From: an uncultured Lachnospiraceae bacterium
Lineage (GTDB): Bacteria; Bacillota; Clostridia; Lachnospirales; Lachnospiraceae
Direction: 5' to 3'
Length of the DNA: 56,438 bases
Assembly: GCA_910587085.1 (NCBI GenBank)
Contig: CAJUMC010000017.1
Location: 1-56,438, forward strand
The notes below the pieces were generated by a model. That model made no database searches. It was not told the DNA's origin and worked only from the letters and a program-made list of their open reading frames with translations. Positions within the stretch are counted from its first letter, which is position 1, and the number at the start of each line of letters is the position of its first letter. The translations under genes were made by a program, and so were the position numbers. Shown here in pieces: positions 15,184 to 22,936 of this stretch.

Positions 15184-16677
15184 ATGGAGATAGTTAAGAG
15201 CTTTCCGCTATTTAATATTGTAATATGCCTGATTTGCGGCGTGCTTTCGTCCGTGCTGAAGCCAAAGCAGGCGAAAGGACTGAGCCTTGTGCTGACCGGG
15301 GCCGCAGGCGCGATGAACGCCGCAGTGCTGGCCTGGGTTGCCCGGGAAGGGCAGTATACTTATATGATGGGGCATTTCCCCGCGCCGTGGGGCAATGAGA
15401 TCCGCGTCGGACTGCTGGAGGCCGTGCTTGCGGTGTTTTTCTGCAGCATAATGTTTCTCTCGGTGCTGGGAGGGGAGCACTATATCTCGCTCGATATCGA
15501 GGAGAGCAAGGGCAACCTCTATTTTACCATGATCAATCTGATGCTGACGTCCCTGCTTGCGCTGATTTATACAAATGATCTTTTTACAGCCTACGTTTTC
15601 GTCGAGATCAATACAATTGCGGCGGGCGCGCTGATTATGATACGGAATAACGGGCATACGCTTGTGGCCGCGGCAAAATACATGATTATGAGCCTGATCG
15701 GCTCGGGACTGCTGCTGATCGGCATTACGATTCTTTACGATGTGACGGGGCATCTTCTGATGGTAAATATCCACAGCCAGGTCGCGGCTCTGGCTGCTTC
15801 CGGGGAGTATCAGCTGCCGCTGACCGTAACGCTGGGACTGATGAGTGCGGGGCTTGCGATCAAGAGCGCCCTGTTCCCGTTCCACACCTGGCTGCCGGAT
15901 GCCTACAGCTACTCGGTTCCGTCCTCGGCCGCCATATTGTCGAGCCTGGTGTCAAAAGGCTATATTTTTCTGCTGTTCAAGCTGTTTTACCGCGTGTTCG
16001 GATTCGACTTCATCGTCGATCACAAAACACCAAATCTGCTGTTTTTTTTCGGCGTGGCAGGAATGATTGCCGGTTCCGTAATGGCGATTTACCAGCGGGA
16101 CATGCGCCGGATGATTGCGTTTTCCTCCGTGGCACAGATCGGTTACATCTATATGGGCATCGGTCTTTCCGTCCCGATGGGAACCATTGCGGCGGTTTTC
16201 CACATAATGTCGCACGCAGCTTCGAAATCCATGCTGTTCCTTGCGGCAAAGGGGCTGTCTGACGTGTCCGGCGACAGCAAGGATTTTTCAGATTTGAGAG
16301 GTTCGGGCTGCCGCAGCCGGCTTGCCGGAGCCGCCTTTTCGGTGGGTGCATTCTCGATGGTCGGCATCCCTCTGCTTGCCGGATTTACCTCAAAGGTTTA
16401 TTTTGCTGAAGCGGCGCTGTCCGCGTCGCGGGGGAAGATGGGGATCGCCATGGTGGCGCTTGCGATCAGTACGATTCTGAACGCGGTCTATTTTATCCGG
16501 GCGGTGATAACGATCTACACGCCGAACGAGGAAGCGGCCTCCATGCCGGAGAACTGTCATTTGCCGAAAACCATGGCGGCAGCACTTGTCTGTTTTATCG
16601 TGCTGAATGTTTTTCTCGGAACCTGGTCGAATGTAATCGAGGATGCGATCCGGATCGGACTGAGCACATTTTCGTAG
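15184..16677 (+). CDS. mrpD: Antiporter-like subunit 1 (MrpD/NuoN-type)
   Basis: A 497-residue, roughly 14-helix ion-translocating subunit of the NuoL/M/N family. The charged residues needed for proton transfer are all visible: the TM5 glutamate in YVFVEIN, the TM7 lysine in LAIKSALFPFHTWLPDA, the TM8 lysine in SLVSKGY and the TM12 lysine in GFTSKVYF. The context after MrpC makes it MrpD or the equivalent. Its start follows the mrpC stop by six bases. Confidence 0.88.
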   Translation: MEIVKSFPLFNIVICLICGVLSSVLKPKQAKGLSLVLTGAAGAMNAAVLAWVAREGQYTYMMGHFPAPWGNEIRVGLLEAVLAVFFCSIMFLSVLGGEHYISLDIEESKGNLYFTMINLMLTSLLALIYTNDLFTAYVFVEINTIAAGALIMIRNNGHTLVAAAKYMIMSLIGSGLLLIGITILYDVTGHLLMVNIHSQVAALAASGEYQLPLTVTLGLMSAGLAIKSALFPFHTWLPDAYSYSVPSSAAILSSLVSKGYIFLLFKLFYRVFGFDFIVDHKTPNLLFFFGVAGMIAGSVMAIYQRDMRRMIAFSSVAQIGYIYMGIGLSVPMGTIAAVFHIMSHAASKSMLFLAAKGLSDVSGDSKDFSDLRGSGCRSRLAGAAFSVGAFSMVGIPLLAGFTSKVYFAEAALSASRGKMGIAMVALAISTILNAVYFIRAVITIYTPNEEAASMPENCHLPKTMAAALVCFIVLNVFLGTWSNVIEDAIRIGLSTFS

Positions 16678-16864
16678 ATGCGGGATGGAAGGAACCGTGT
16701 CCGTAAGTGTTTATCCGCCTTATTTTCCGCAGGTCCTTGCTGACAGGAGGGACAAGTTTGAAAGAAAAGCATTTCTGAAAAATTCAATCTTGCAGGTTTT
16801 GTGCTGCGCCAAAGCCTGAGCCAAGGGCTGTTCCGCAAAAACAGTCGCAGCATGGAGGCTAACT

Positions 16865-18514
16865 ATGAATCCGAATCTGATATTGCTTCTGCCGGTATTC
16901 TTTCCGGTTTTCGCAGGAATTCTGCTCGCCGGCAGCCGGCTGCTCTGCCAGGAGAGGAAGCGGGCTGTCTATGTGGCGGCGGTGTCGCTGCTTGAGCTTG
17001 TTTTTGTTGGGCTGGCGGGTGCGGGGGATTATGAGCTGGTTCTTTTCCGCATGTCGGATCGGCTGGCGTTTACCCTGCGGCCGGATCGGCTTTCCATATT
17101 GTTCGGCGTGCTCTGTGCGGCGATGTGGCTTGCATCGGCGGTCTACGCGGCCGGTTATATGCGGGGGCAGAAGGGCAGCCGTCTCTACCAGATATTTTTC
17201 CTCGTCTCGGTCGGTCTGATTGCCGGCCTGTGCTTTTCCGGAAACCTGCTTACGGCATATCTGTTCTATGAACTGATGACGCTCGCGCTGCTGCCTCTTG
17301 TGATTCACGAGCGATCAAAGGAAGCGATCCGGGCGGGACTCTCGTTTCTGTTCTATTCCATCGGCGGAGCCTTTCTCGGGCTGGCGGGATTTTTTATCTT
17401 CTACAGCTGCGGGATCAGCTTTGATTTCCGGGAGGGCGGCTGGCTCGGCGCAGAGGGAGTACGGAAAGAAGCGGGGTTTATTGTATCTCTGTCCGCACGG
17501 GAGAAACAGCTGGTTCTGGCCGGTTGCTTCTGCGCCACCGTCGGTTTCGGGAGCAAGGCGGGTCTGTTCCCGCTGCACGGCTGGCTTCCGTCGGCGCATC
17601 CGGTTGCTCCGGCTCCGGCTTCGGCGCTCCTCTCCGGAAACGTGACAAAGATGGGTCTGCTCGTTATCCTGCGTGTGATCTATTATATTGTCGGGCCGGA
17701 ATTTCTGCGCGGAACCTGGGTGCAGTACACGCTCTGCGCACTGGCTCTTTCCACCGTGCTGATCGGTTCGGTGATTGCCTCCAGGGAGCAGCTGCTGAAG
17801 CGCAGGCTGGCCTACTCTACAATCGGCCAGGTGTCCTACGCGCTTTTCGGCGTATTTGTGCTGAACAGAACGGCGCTTCTCGGGGCGCTGCTTCATGTCG
17901 TGTTCCACTCCCTCGCCAAAAACACACTCTTTCTTTGTGCGGGCACATATATCCATGAGACGGGGAGGATGCGGGCCGATGAGCTGGAGGGAGTCGGCAG
18001 ACGGCTTCCGGCAACGACATGGATTTTCACCTTTGCATCGCTTACGCTGGTCGGAATTCCGCCGACCTCGGCGTTTTTAAGTAAATGGTATCTGGCGCAG
18101 GGATCCCTGGAAGGCGCTCCCTTTGTGTTTTCCTGGCTTGGGCCGGCGATCCTGCTTGTAAGTGCGGTTTTTACGGCATTTTATCTGCTGCCGGTCACCG
18201 TAAAGGGATTTTTTCCCGGCAGACCGGAGGAGGAGAACATGGCTTCTGTGCTGCAGGGGGAAGACAGTATGGCTGCTGCCGCGACAGAGAGCGGAAGTAT
18301 GGCTGACGCTCTGCAGGAAAAAGACGGGAAAAGCGCGGATGCAGGGCATCCACAGGAGAAGGGTTCTGCCGGCGGACGGGCGCTAAGAAGAGAAGCTCCG
18401 CTTTCCATGCTTGTACCGCCTGCCGTACTGGCGGCGTTTGCGGTCGGTTTCGGCATTCTGCCGGGGGGGCTCCTCCGTTTTCTGGAAGCTGTCTGCCGCG
18501 CAGTATTGAATTAG
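16865..18514 (+). CDS. Antiporter-like subunit 2 (NuoM/L-type)
   Basis: A second large NuoL/M/N-family subunit, 549 residues. The TM5 glutamate (LFYELMT), TM7 lysine (GFGSKAGLFPLHGWLPSAHP), TM8 lysine (GNVTKMG) and TM12 lysine (SAFLSKWYL) are intact, so it should be channel-competent. Between the last two helices (residues about 452-512) lies a hydrophilic, alanine/glutamate/glycine-rich insertion of about 60 residues that the family lacks. A GGAGG site precedes the start. A 187-base gap separates it from mrpD. Confidence 0.86.
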   Translation: MNPNLILLLPVFFPVFAGILLAGSRLLCQERKRAVYVAAVSLLELVFVGLAGAGDYELVLFRMSDRLAFTLRPDRLSILFGVLCAAMWLASAVYAAGYMRGQKGSRLYQIFFLVSVGLIAGLCFSGNLLTAYLFYELMTLALLPLVIHERSKEAIRAGLSFLFYSIGGAFLGLAGFFIFYSCGISFDFREGGWLGAEGVRKEAGFIVSLSAREKQLVLAGCFCATVGFGSKAGLFPLHGWLPSAHPVAPAPASALLSGNVTKMGLLVILRVIYYIVGPEFLRGTWVQYTLCALALSTVLIGSVIASREQLLKRRLAYSTIGQVSYALFGVFVLNRTALLGALLHVVFHSLAKNTLFLCAGTYIHETGRMRADELEGVGRRLPATTWIFTFASLTLVGIPPTSAFLSKWYLAQGSLEGAPFVFSWLGPAILLVSAVFTAFYLLPVTVKGFFPGRPEEENMASVLQGEDSMAAAATESGSMADALQEKDGKSADAGHPQEKGSAGGRALRREAPLSMLVPPAVLAAFAVGFGILPGGLLRFLEAVCRAVLN

Positions 18515-18524
18515 GGAGGCTGGC

Positions 18525-20009
18525 ATGTCAAAATATATTATACTTCTGCCCATCGTTTTTCCGATTCTGATGGGGGCGCTGCTACCGCTGTTCCGTTTTC
18601 GGAGCCGGAAGGCCAGGAATATTTATGTGGAACTGGTGACTGCGCTCACCTCGATATTAGCGGTGTGGATGATTTTTCACCGGCCGAGCGAAGATTTTAT
18701 CGTGCTGAATCTGGCAGGCGAGCTGGCTGTCATGCTGCATATCGACGGGCTCGGCATGGTATTCGGAGCTCTGATTTCCGTACTCTGGCCTTTCGCGGCG
18801 CTGTACGCATTTGAATATATGGAGCGCGAGGAGAAGGACAATGCGTTTTTCTCCTTCTATACGATGACTTTCGGCGTCACGCTCGGGATTGCCTATGCCG
18901 GTAATCTTATGACCATGTATATGTTCTATGAGCTGCTGACACTTGTTACGCTGCCGCTCGTCATGCACGGCATGGGCAAGACGGCGGTGGCCGCCGGTAA
19001 AAAGTACATGACCTATTCGATCGGCGGTGCGGCATTTGCATTTATCGGTTTTATTTTTGTTTACCGGCTCGGCGATACGATGAATTTCACCTTCGGAGGC
19101 GTTTTCGGGAGCGCTGCCGTGGCGGGGAAAGAGAACCTGCTGCGCGCGGTTTATGTCCTGGCCGTACTTGGCTTCGGCGTGAAGGCGGCAATTTTCCCGT
19201 TCCACGCCTGGCTGCCCTCGGCGGCCGTTGCGCCGACCCCGGTGACCGCACTGCTGCATGCTGTGGCCGTTGTCAAGTCGGGGGCATTTGCCATTATCCG
19301 GATCACATATTACAGCTACGGGACAGGATTGCTGGAAGGAAGCTTTGCACAGAAAATCGTGCTGGGCCTTGCCGCCGTGACCATACTTTACGGCTCCGTG
19401 CGCGCCGTGAGAGAGCCGCATCTGAAGCGGAGGCTTGCATATTCAACCATCAGTAATCTTTCCTATATCGTGTTCGGGGCTGCGCTGATGACGCCGGCCG
19501 GAATGAGGGGCGGAATGCTTCATCTTGCGGCGCACGCTTTTGTCAAGATTGTTTTGTTTTACTGTGCGGGCGCAATTCTGCATCGTTCAGGGCTGGAGTA
19601 TGTGCGCGACATGGACGGGCTGGGAAAAAAGATGCCGTTTGTCACGGCCTGCTTTTTTGCAGCCGGCCTGGGACTGATCGGTCTTCCGCCGATGTCCGGT
19701 TTTATCAGCAAATGGAATATCGGAACCGCCGGAATAGCGCAGGGAAGCGGACCGGCCGTTTTCGGGGTGATCGCGGTGCTGATTTCCGCACTGCTGACGG
19801 CCGTTTATATTTTCGGTTTTCTGATCCGGGCCTGCTTTCCTGCGGCGGATGGGAAGCTGCCGGATGCTTCCGGAAGGACGGCGCCGTCGGATCCCTCCTG
19901 GCGGATGAAGCTTCCGATGGCCGTGCTCACGGCGATGGTTTTGCTGATCGGCTTTTTTGCAGAGCCCATTTCCGAATTCCTGACAAGAGTCGCAAACGGG
20001 CAGATTTAA
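18525..20009 (+). CDS. Antiporter-like subunit 3 (NuoM/L-type)
   Basis: A third NuoL/M/N-family subunit, 494 residues with about 14 helices. Key residues are present in MFYELLT (TM5), GFGVKAAIFPFHAWLPSA (TM7), VVKSGAF (TM8) and SGFISKWNI (TM12). A short polar loop rich in alanine and aspartate (about residues 445-460) precedes the last helices. The start has a GGGAGG site and lies ten bases after the previous stop. It is more like subunit 2 than MrpD in the TM7 block, suggesting a duplication within the operon. Confidence 0.86.
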   Translation: MSKYIILLPIVFPILMGALLPLFRFRSRKARNIYVELVTALTSILAVWMIFHRPSEDFIVLNLAGELAVMLHIDGLGMVFGALISVLWPFAALYAFEYMEREEKDNAFFSFYTMTFGVTLGIAYAGNLMTMYMFYELLTLVTLPLVMHGMGKTAVAAGKKYMTYSIGGAAFAFIGFIFVYRLGDTMNFTFGGVFGSAAVAGKENLLRAVYVLAVLGFGVKAAIFPFHAWLPSAAVAPTPVTALLHAVAVVKSGAFAIIRITYYSYGTGLLEGSFAQKIVLGLAAVTILYGSVRAVREPHLKRRLAYSTISNLSYIVFGAALMTPAGMRGGMLHLAAHAFVKIVLFYCAGAILHRSGLEYVRDMDGLGKKMPFVTACFFAAGLGLIGLPPMSGFISKWNIGTAGIAQGSGPAVFGVIAVLISALLTAVYIFGFLIRACFPAADGKLPDASGRTAPSDPSWRMKLPMAVLTAMVLLIGFFAEPISEFLTRVANGQI

Positions 20010-20027
20010 AGGAAAGGAGTTCTGATA

Positions 20028-22166
20028 ATGGCAGAGAATCTATGGCTGACCCTGCTGCTTGTGCTCCCTTTTGCGGGAGCGCTGATTTTGTGTGGGTTTT
20101 GCGGACAGGGACGGGGAAGGGCGATGTATCTCACCGCGGATCTGCTCGCGGCGGCAGAATTTGCGCTTGCGCTTTTTTTCGCCGTACCGGTGCTTTGCGG
20201 CGGAGGCTATACCTGCCGCATAAAAGAATTGTGCGGCTTCGGCCTCTCATTTGAGCTGGACGGCTTCCGTGCGGTCTGGCTTATAATCCTGAGCTTTATG
20301 TGGCTGACTGCAGTGGTATTTTCGAAGGAATACATGGAGCATCACCGGCATGTCCTGCGCTATTACTGCTTTACCTTCCTGACGCTCGGCGCGACGGCAG
20401 GCGTGTTTCTTTCCGCCGATCTGCTGACCACTTTTCTGTTTTTTGAGCTTATGTCCTTTACCTCTTATGTCTGGGTTGCGCAGGAGGAAACGAAGGGCGC
20501 GCTGCGCGCTGCCGAAACCTATCTTGCAGTAGCCGTTCTCGGCGGTCTGGTCATGCTGATGGGTCTGTTCCTGCTGTATCACCTGACAGGCACGCTTGCG
20601 CTGGATGGGCTGAGGGAGGCCTGCGCAGCAGTGCAGGAGCGTGGCATGCTGCTTGCGGCGGGCATTCTGATGCTGTTCGGCTTCGGAGCGAAGGCCGGCA
20701 TGTTCCCGCTTCATATCTGGCTTCCGAAGGCGCATCCGGTCGCTCCCGCCCCCGCCTCCGCGCTGCTCTCCGGCGTTCTGACCAAGGCCGGCATTTTCGG
20801 GGTGATCCTGCTTTCGGGAAACATCATGCATCAGGAGAAGGAATTCGGGTGGCTCGTGCTCTTTCTCGGAGCGGCAACCATGCTGCACGGGGCGGTACTG
20901 GGCGTGTTTTCCGTCGATCTCAAAAGAACGCTGGCCTGCTCGTCCGTCTCCCAGATCGGCTTTATCCTGGTCGGGCTCGGCATGGTAAACCTGACCGGCG
21001 GCAATGCGCTGGCGGTCAACGGAGCATTTTTGCACGCAGTCAACCATTCGCTTATCAAGCTTGTGCTGTTTCTTCTTGCCGGTGTTGTATACTGCAGGCT
21101 GCATTCGCTTGATTTAACACAGATCTGCGGATTCGGAAGAAAAAAGCCCTTCTTCCTTGCCGTTTTTCTGTGCGGGGCATTTGCCGTGGCCGGCATGCCT
21201 CTGTTTTCCGGCTACATCAGCAAAACCCTGCTCCACGAAGCGATTGTGGAGGGCGGGGAGCTTTTTGCAGGAAGCGCCGGAGTACTGCTCTCCGTGACGG
21301 AATGGGTATTTCTCGTTTCCGGCGGGCTGACGGCCGCATACATGCTCAAGCTCTTTACCGTGCTGTTTCTCGACGAGCCGTCGGAGCGAGTGAAAAAATG
21401 CACCAGAAACTATCTCTCCATGCCGGTCCGGCTTCTGCTGGCAGTGCCTGCCGGGTTTCTTCTGCTGGCCGGCCTGCTGCCGGACCGCATCCTGCTGCCG
21501 GCGGCGGAACAGGCCTCTGCGTTTTTCGGAGCGGCCGGCGCCGTGCATGGGGCGGGAGCGCCGCACTGGTTCAGCATGGAAAATCTGTCCGGTGCCGGGA
21601 TTTCCATAGGGATCGGCATTTTTGTATATTTTACGGTGGTCCGGCAGTGGCTGCGCAAGCGGGACGGGCAGGAGACAGTGTATGTCAACCGGCTTCCGGC
21701 CTGGTATGATCTGGAGGAATCCGTTTACCGCCCGCTGTTCCTCCGGCTGCTTCCGTTTCTGCTTGCCGGCGCATGCCGTCTTGCGGAATCTGTTGTTGAA
21801 AAGACTGCCTGGTTTTTGTCCGGCCCCCTGCTCGCCGCCGTCTGCCGCCTTGCGGATAAGCTGGTTGCGGGGATTGTATGGCTGATATCGGGGACGATGC
21901 TTTCCGAGAAGAAGCCGCGGGAGCATCTGCACGGAGCGGGAAGAATTGCATACTGTGCCGGAAGGGTGATGGATGATCTTGTGCTTCTGCTGAACCGGAC
22001 GGTGAGGCGGAAACGGCCGATCCAAAAATCGTTTGTGCACATTTTTGCCGTCGGCGGCCGGAGAACAAGGAGAACGGCCGGCCTGGTTGCACGGAGCGTT
22101 TCTTACGGGCTGATGCTGGCCGGGATCGGCCTTGTTATCACAATGCTTTACCTGCTGCTTGGATAA
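20028..22166 (+). CDS. Antiporter-like subunit 4 with C-terminal extension (NuoL/HyfB-like)
   Basis: The fourth large NuoL/M/N-family subunit, 712 residues. The conserved residues are in FFELMSF (TM5), GFGAKAGMFPLHIWLPKAHP (TM7), VLTKAGI (TM8) and SGYISKTLL (TM12). The last ~190 residues form an extension with alternating hydrophobic and basic helices and a final transmembrane helix, as in NuoL or HyfB/MrpA-type subunits whose long C-terminus braces the complex. It has an AAGGAG site and closes the operon; no terminator is clear after it. Confidence 0.86.
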   Translation: MAENLWLTLLLVLPFAGALILCGFCGQGRGRAMYLTADLLAAAEFALALFFAVPVLCGGGYTCRIKELCGFGLSFELDGFRAVWLIILSFMWLTAVVFSKEYMEHHRHVLRYYCFTFLTLGATAGVFLSADLLTTFLFFELMSFTSYVWVAQEETKGALRAAETYLAVAVLGGLVMLMGLFLLYHLTGTLALDGLREACAAVQERGMLLAAGILMLFGFGAKAGMFPLHIWLPKAHPVAPAPASALLSGVLTKAGIFGVILLSGNIMHQEKEFGWLVLFLGAATMLHGAVLGVFSVDLKRTLACSSVSQIGFILVGLGMVNLTGGNALAVNGAFLHAVNHSLIKLVLFLLAGVVYCRLHSLDLTQICGFGRKKPFFLAVFLCGAFAVAGMPLFSGYISKTLLHEAIVEGGELFAGSAGVLLSVTEWVFLVSGGLTAAYMLKLFTVLFLDEPSERVKKCTRNYLSMPVRLLLAVPAGFLLLAGLLPDRILLPAAEQASAFFGAAGAVHGAGAPHWFSMENLSGAGISIGIGIFVYFTVVRQWLRKRDGQETVYVNRLPAWYDLEESVYRPLFLRLLPFLLAGACRLAESVVEKTAWFLSGPLLAAVCRLADKLVAGIVWLISGTMLSEKKPREHLHGAGRIAYCAGRVMDDLVLLLNRTVRRKRPIQKSFVHIFAVGGRRTRRTAGLVARSVSYGLMLAGIGLVITMLYLLLG

Positions 22167-22231
22167 AAATGACAGATAAATATTTTGACTTTGTTCAATT
22201 TTCTGAAAATTCACAAATGTACAAAATTTCC

Positions 22232-22260
22232 TTGCGAAATAGGGAAATAGCGTTTACAAT
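22232..22260 (+). promoter_or_regulatory. Sigma-A promoter of the unknown membrane protein gene
   Basis: TTGCGA (22232-22237), a 17-base spacer and TACAAT (22255-22260), 75 bases upstream of the start at 22335. Confidence 0.55.
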
Positions 22261-22334
22261 AGCAATATCACTGTTTTTATTTAGGAAGCTGTAACCTCGC
22301 GGCGGATTCTGCGCGGTACGGACAGGAGGGAAAT

Positions 22335-22862
22335 ATGAGTAAAACGGCACAGGGGACGTCAGGAAAAAACGGAAAAGAAGCAAAAAAGCTGCCGGTGAAG
22401 CCGATTGCAGCAGCAGCGGCCGTTCTTTCTGTTATTATACTGGTTATGGCAATTGAAGCAGTCAATACCGAAAAGATTGTTATTAAAAACAATACATCAA
22501 CGGAGATTGAATGGATACAGCTGTATTTTGAGAATACGGAGGAGGATTCCTACGACATTCTCCCAAGGGAAGCAAACGTATCGGTTGCCGCCGGCGGGAA
22601 GTACAGCGGAAAGTTTGAGGCGCAGCCGGGGCTCAATCTGTACGGCTCCTTTCTGATGATCCGGGTAAAGTTTGCCGGCCGCGATGTGGCGGAAAACTAT
22701 GCGGGCTATTTTAAAAGAACCTTCACCGGAAAAATCAGGATTGAATTTTCGGACGGGGAGAACGGCATCGTGCTGATGAAGATCAAGGCAGGGGACGGGC
22801 TTTTCCAGTCAACAAAGTTTACCGACTGCGACGAGACGCTGGAATTCTTCGGGGAGATGTAA
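22335..22862 (+). CDS. Unknown membrane-anchored protein
   Basis: I do not recognise this 175-residue protein. A basic N-terminus of about 25 residues precedes one membrane helix (PIAAAAAVLSVIILVMAIEA). An outward domain of about 125 residues follows and looks beta-rich (VIKNNTSTEIEWIQLYFENT, then KIRIEFSDGENGIVLMKIKA). A single cysteine is near the C-terminus. It has its own promoter and a GGAGG ribosome site, and stands between the Mrp-type operon and the aconitase-family gene. The sequence gives no catalytic motif; a role in the envelope is only a guess. Confidence 0.75.
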   Translation: MSKTAQGTSGKNGKEAKKLPVKPIAAAAAVLSVIILVMAIEAVNTEKIVIKNNTSTEIEWIQLYFENTEEDSYDILPREANVSVAAGGKYSGKFEAQPGLNLYGSFLMIRVKFAGRDVAENYAGYFKRTFTGKIRIEFSDGENGIVLMKIKAGDGLFQSTKFTDCDETLEFFGEM

Positions 22863-22936
22863 ACGAAAAACAGCTGAATGCGGGGCGGGGAAACTGCTGT
22901 TTTACGCGGCAGTGCAGAAAAAAGGGGAGGAACAGA

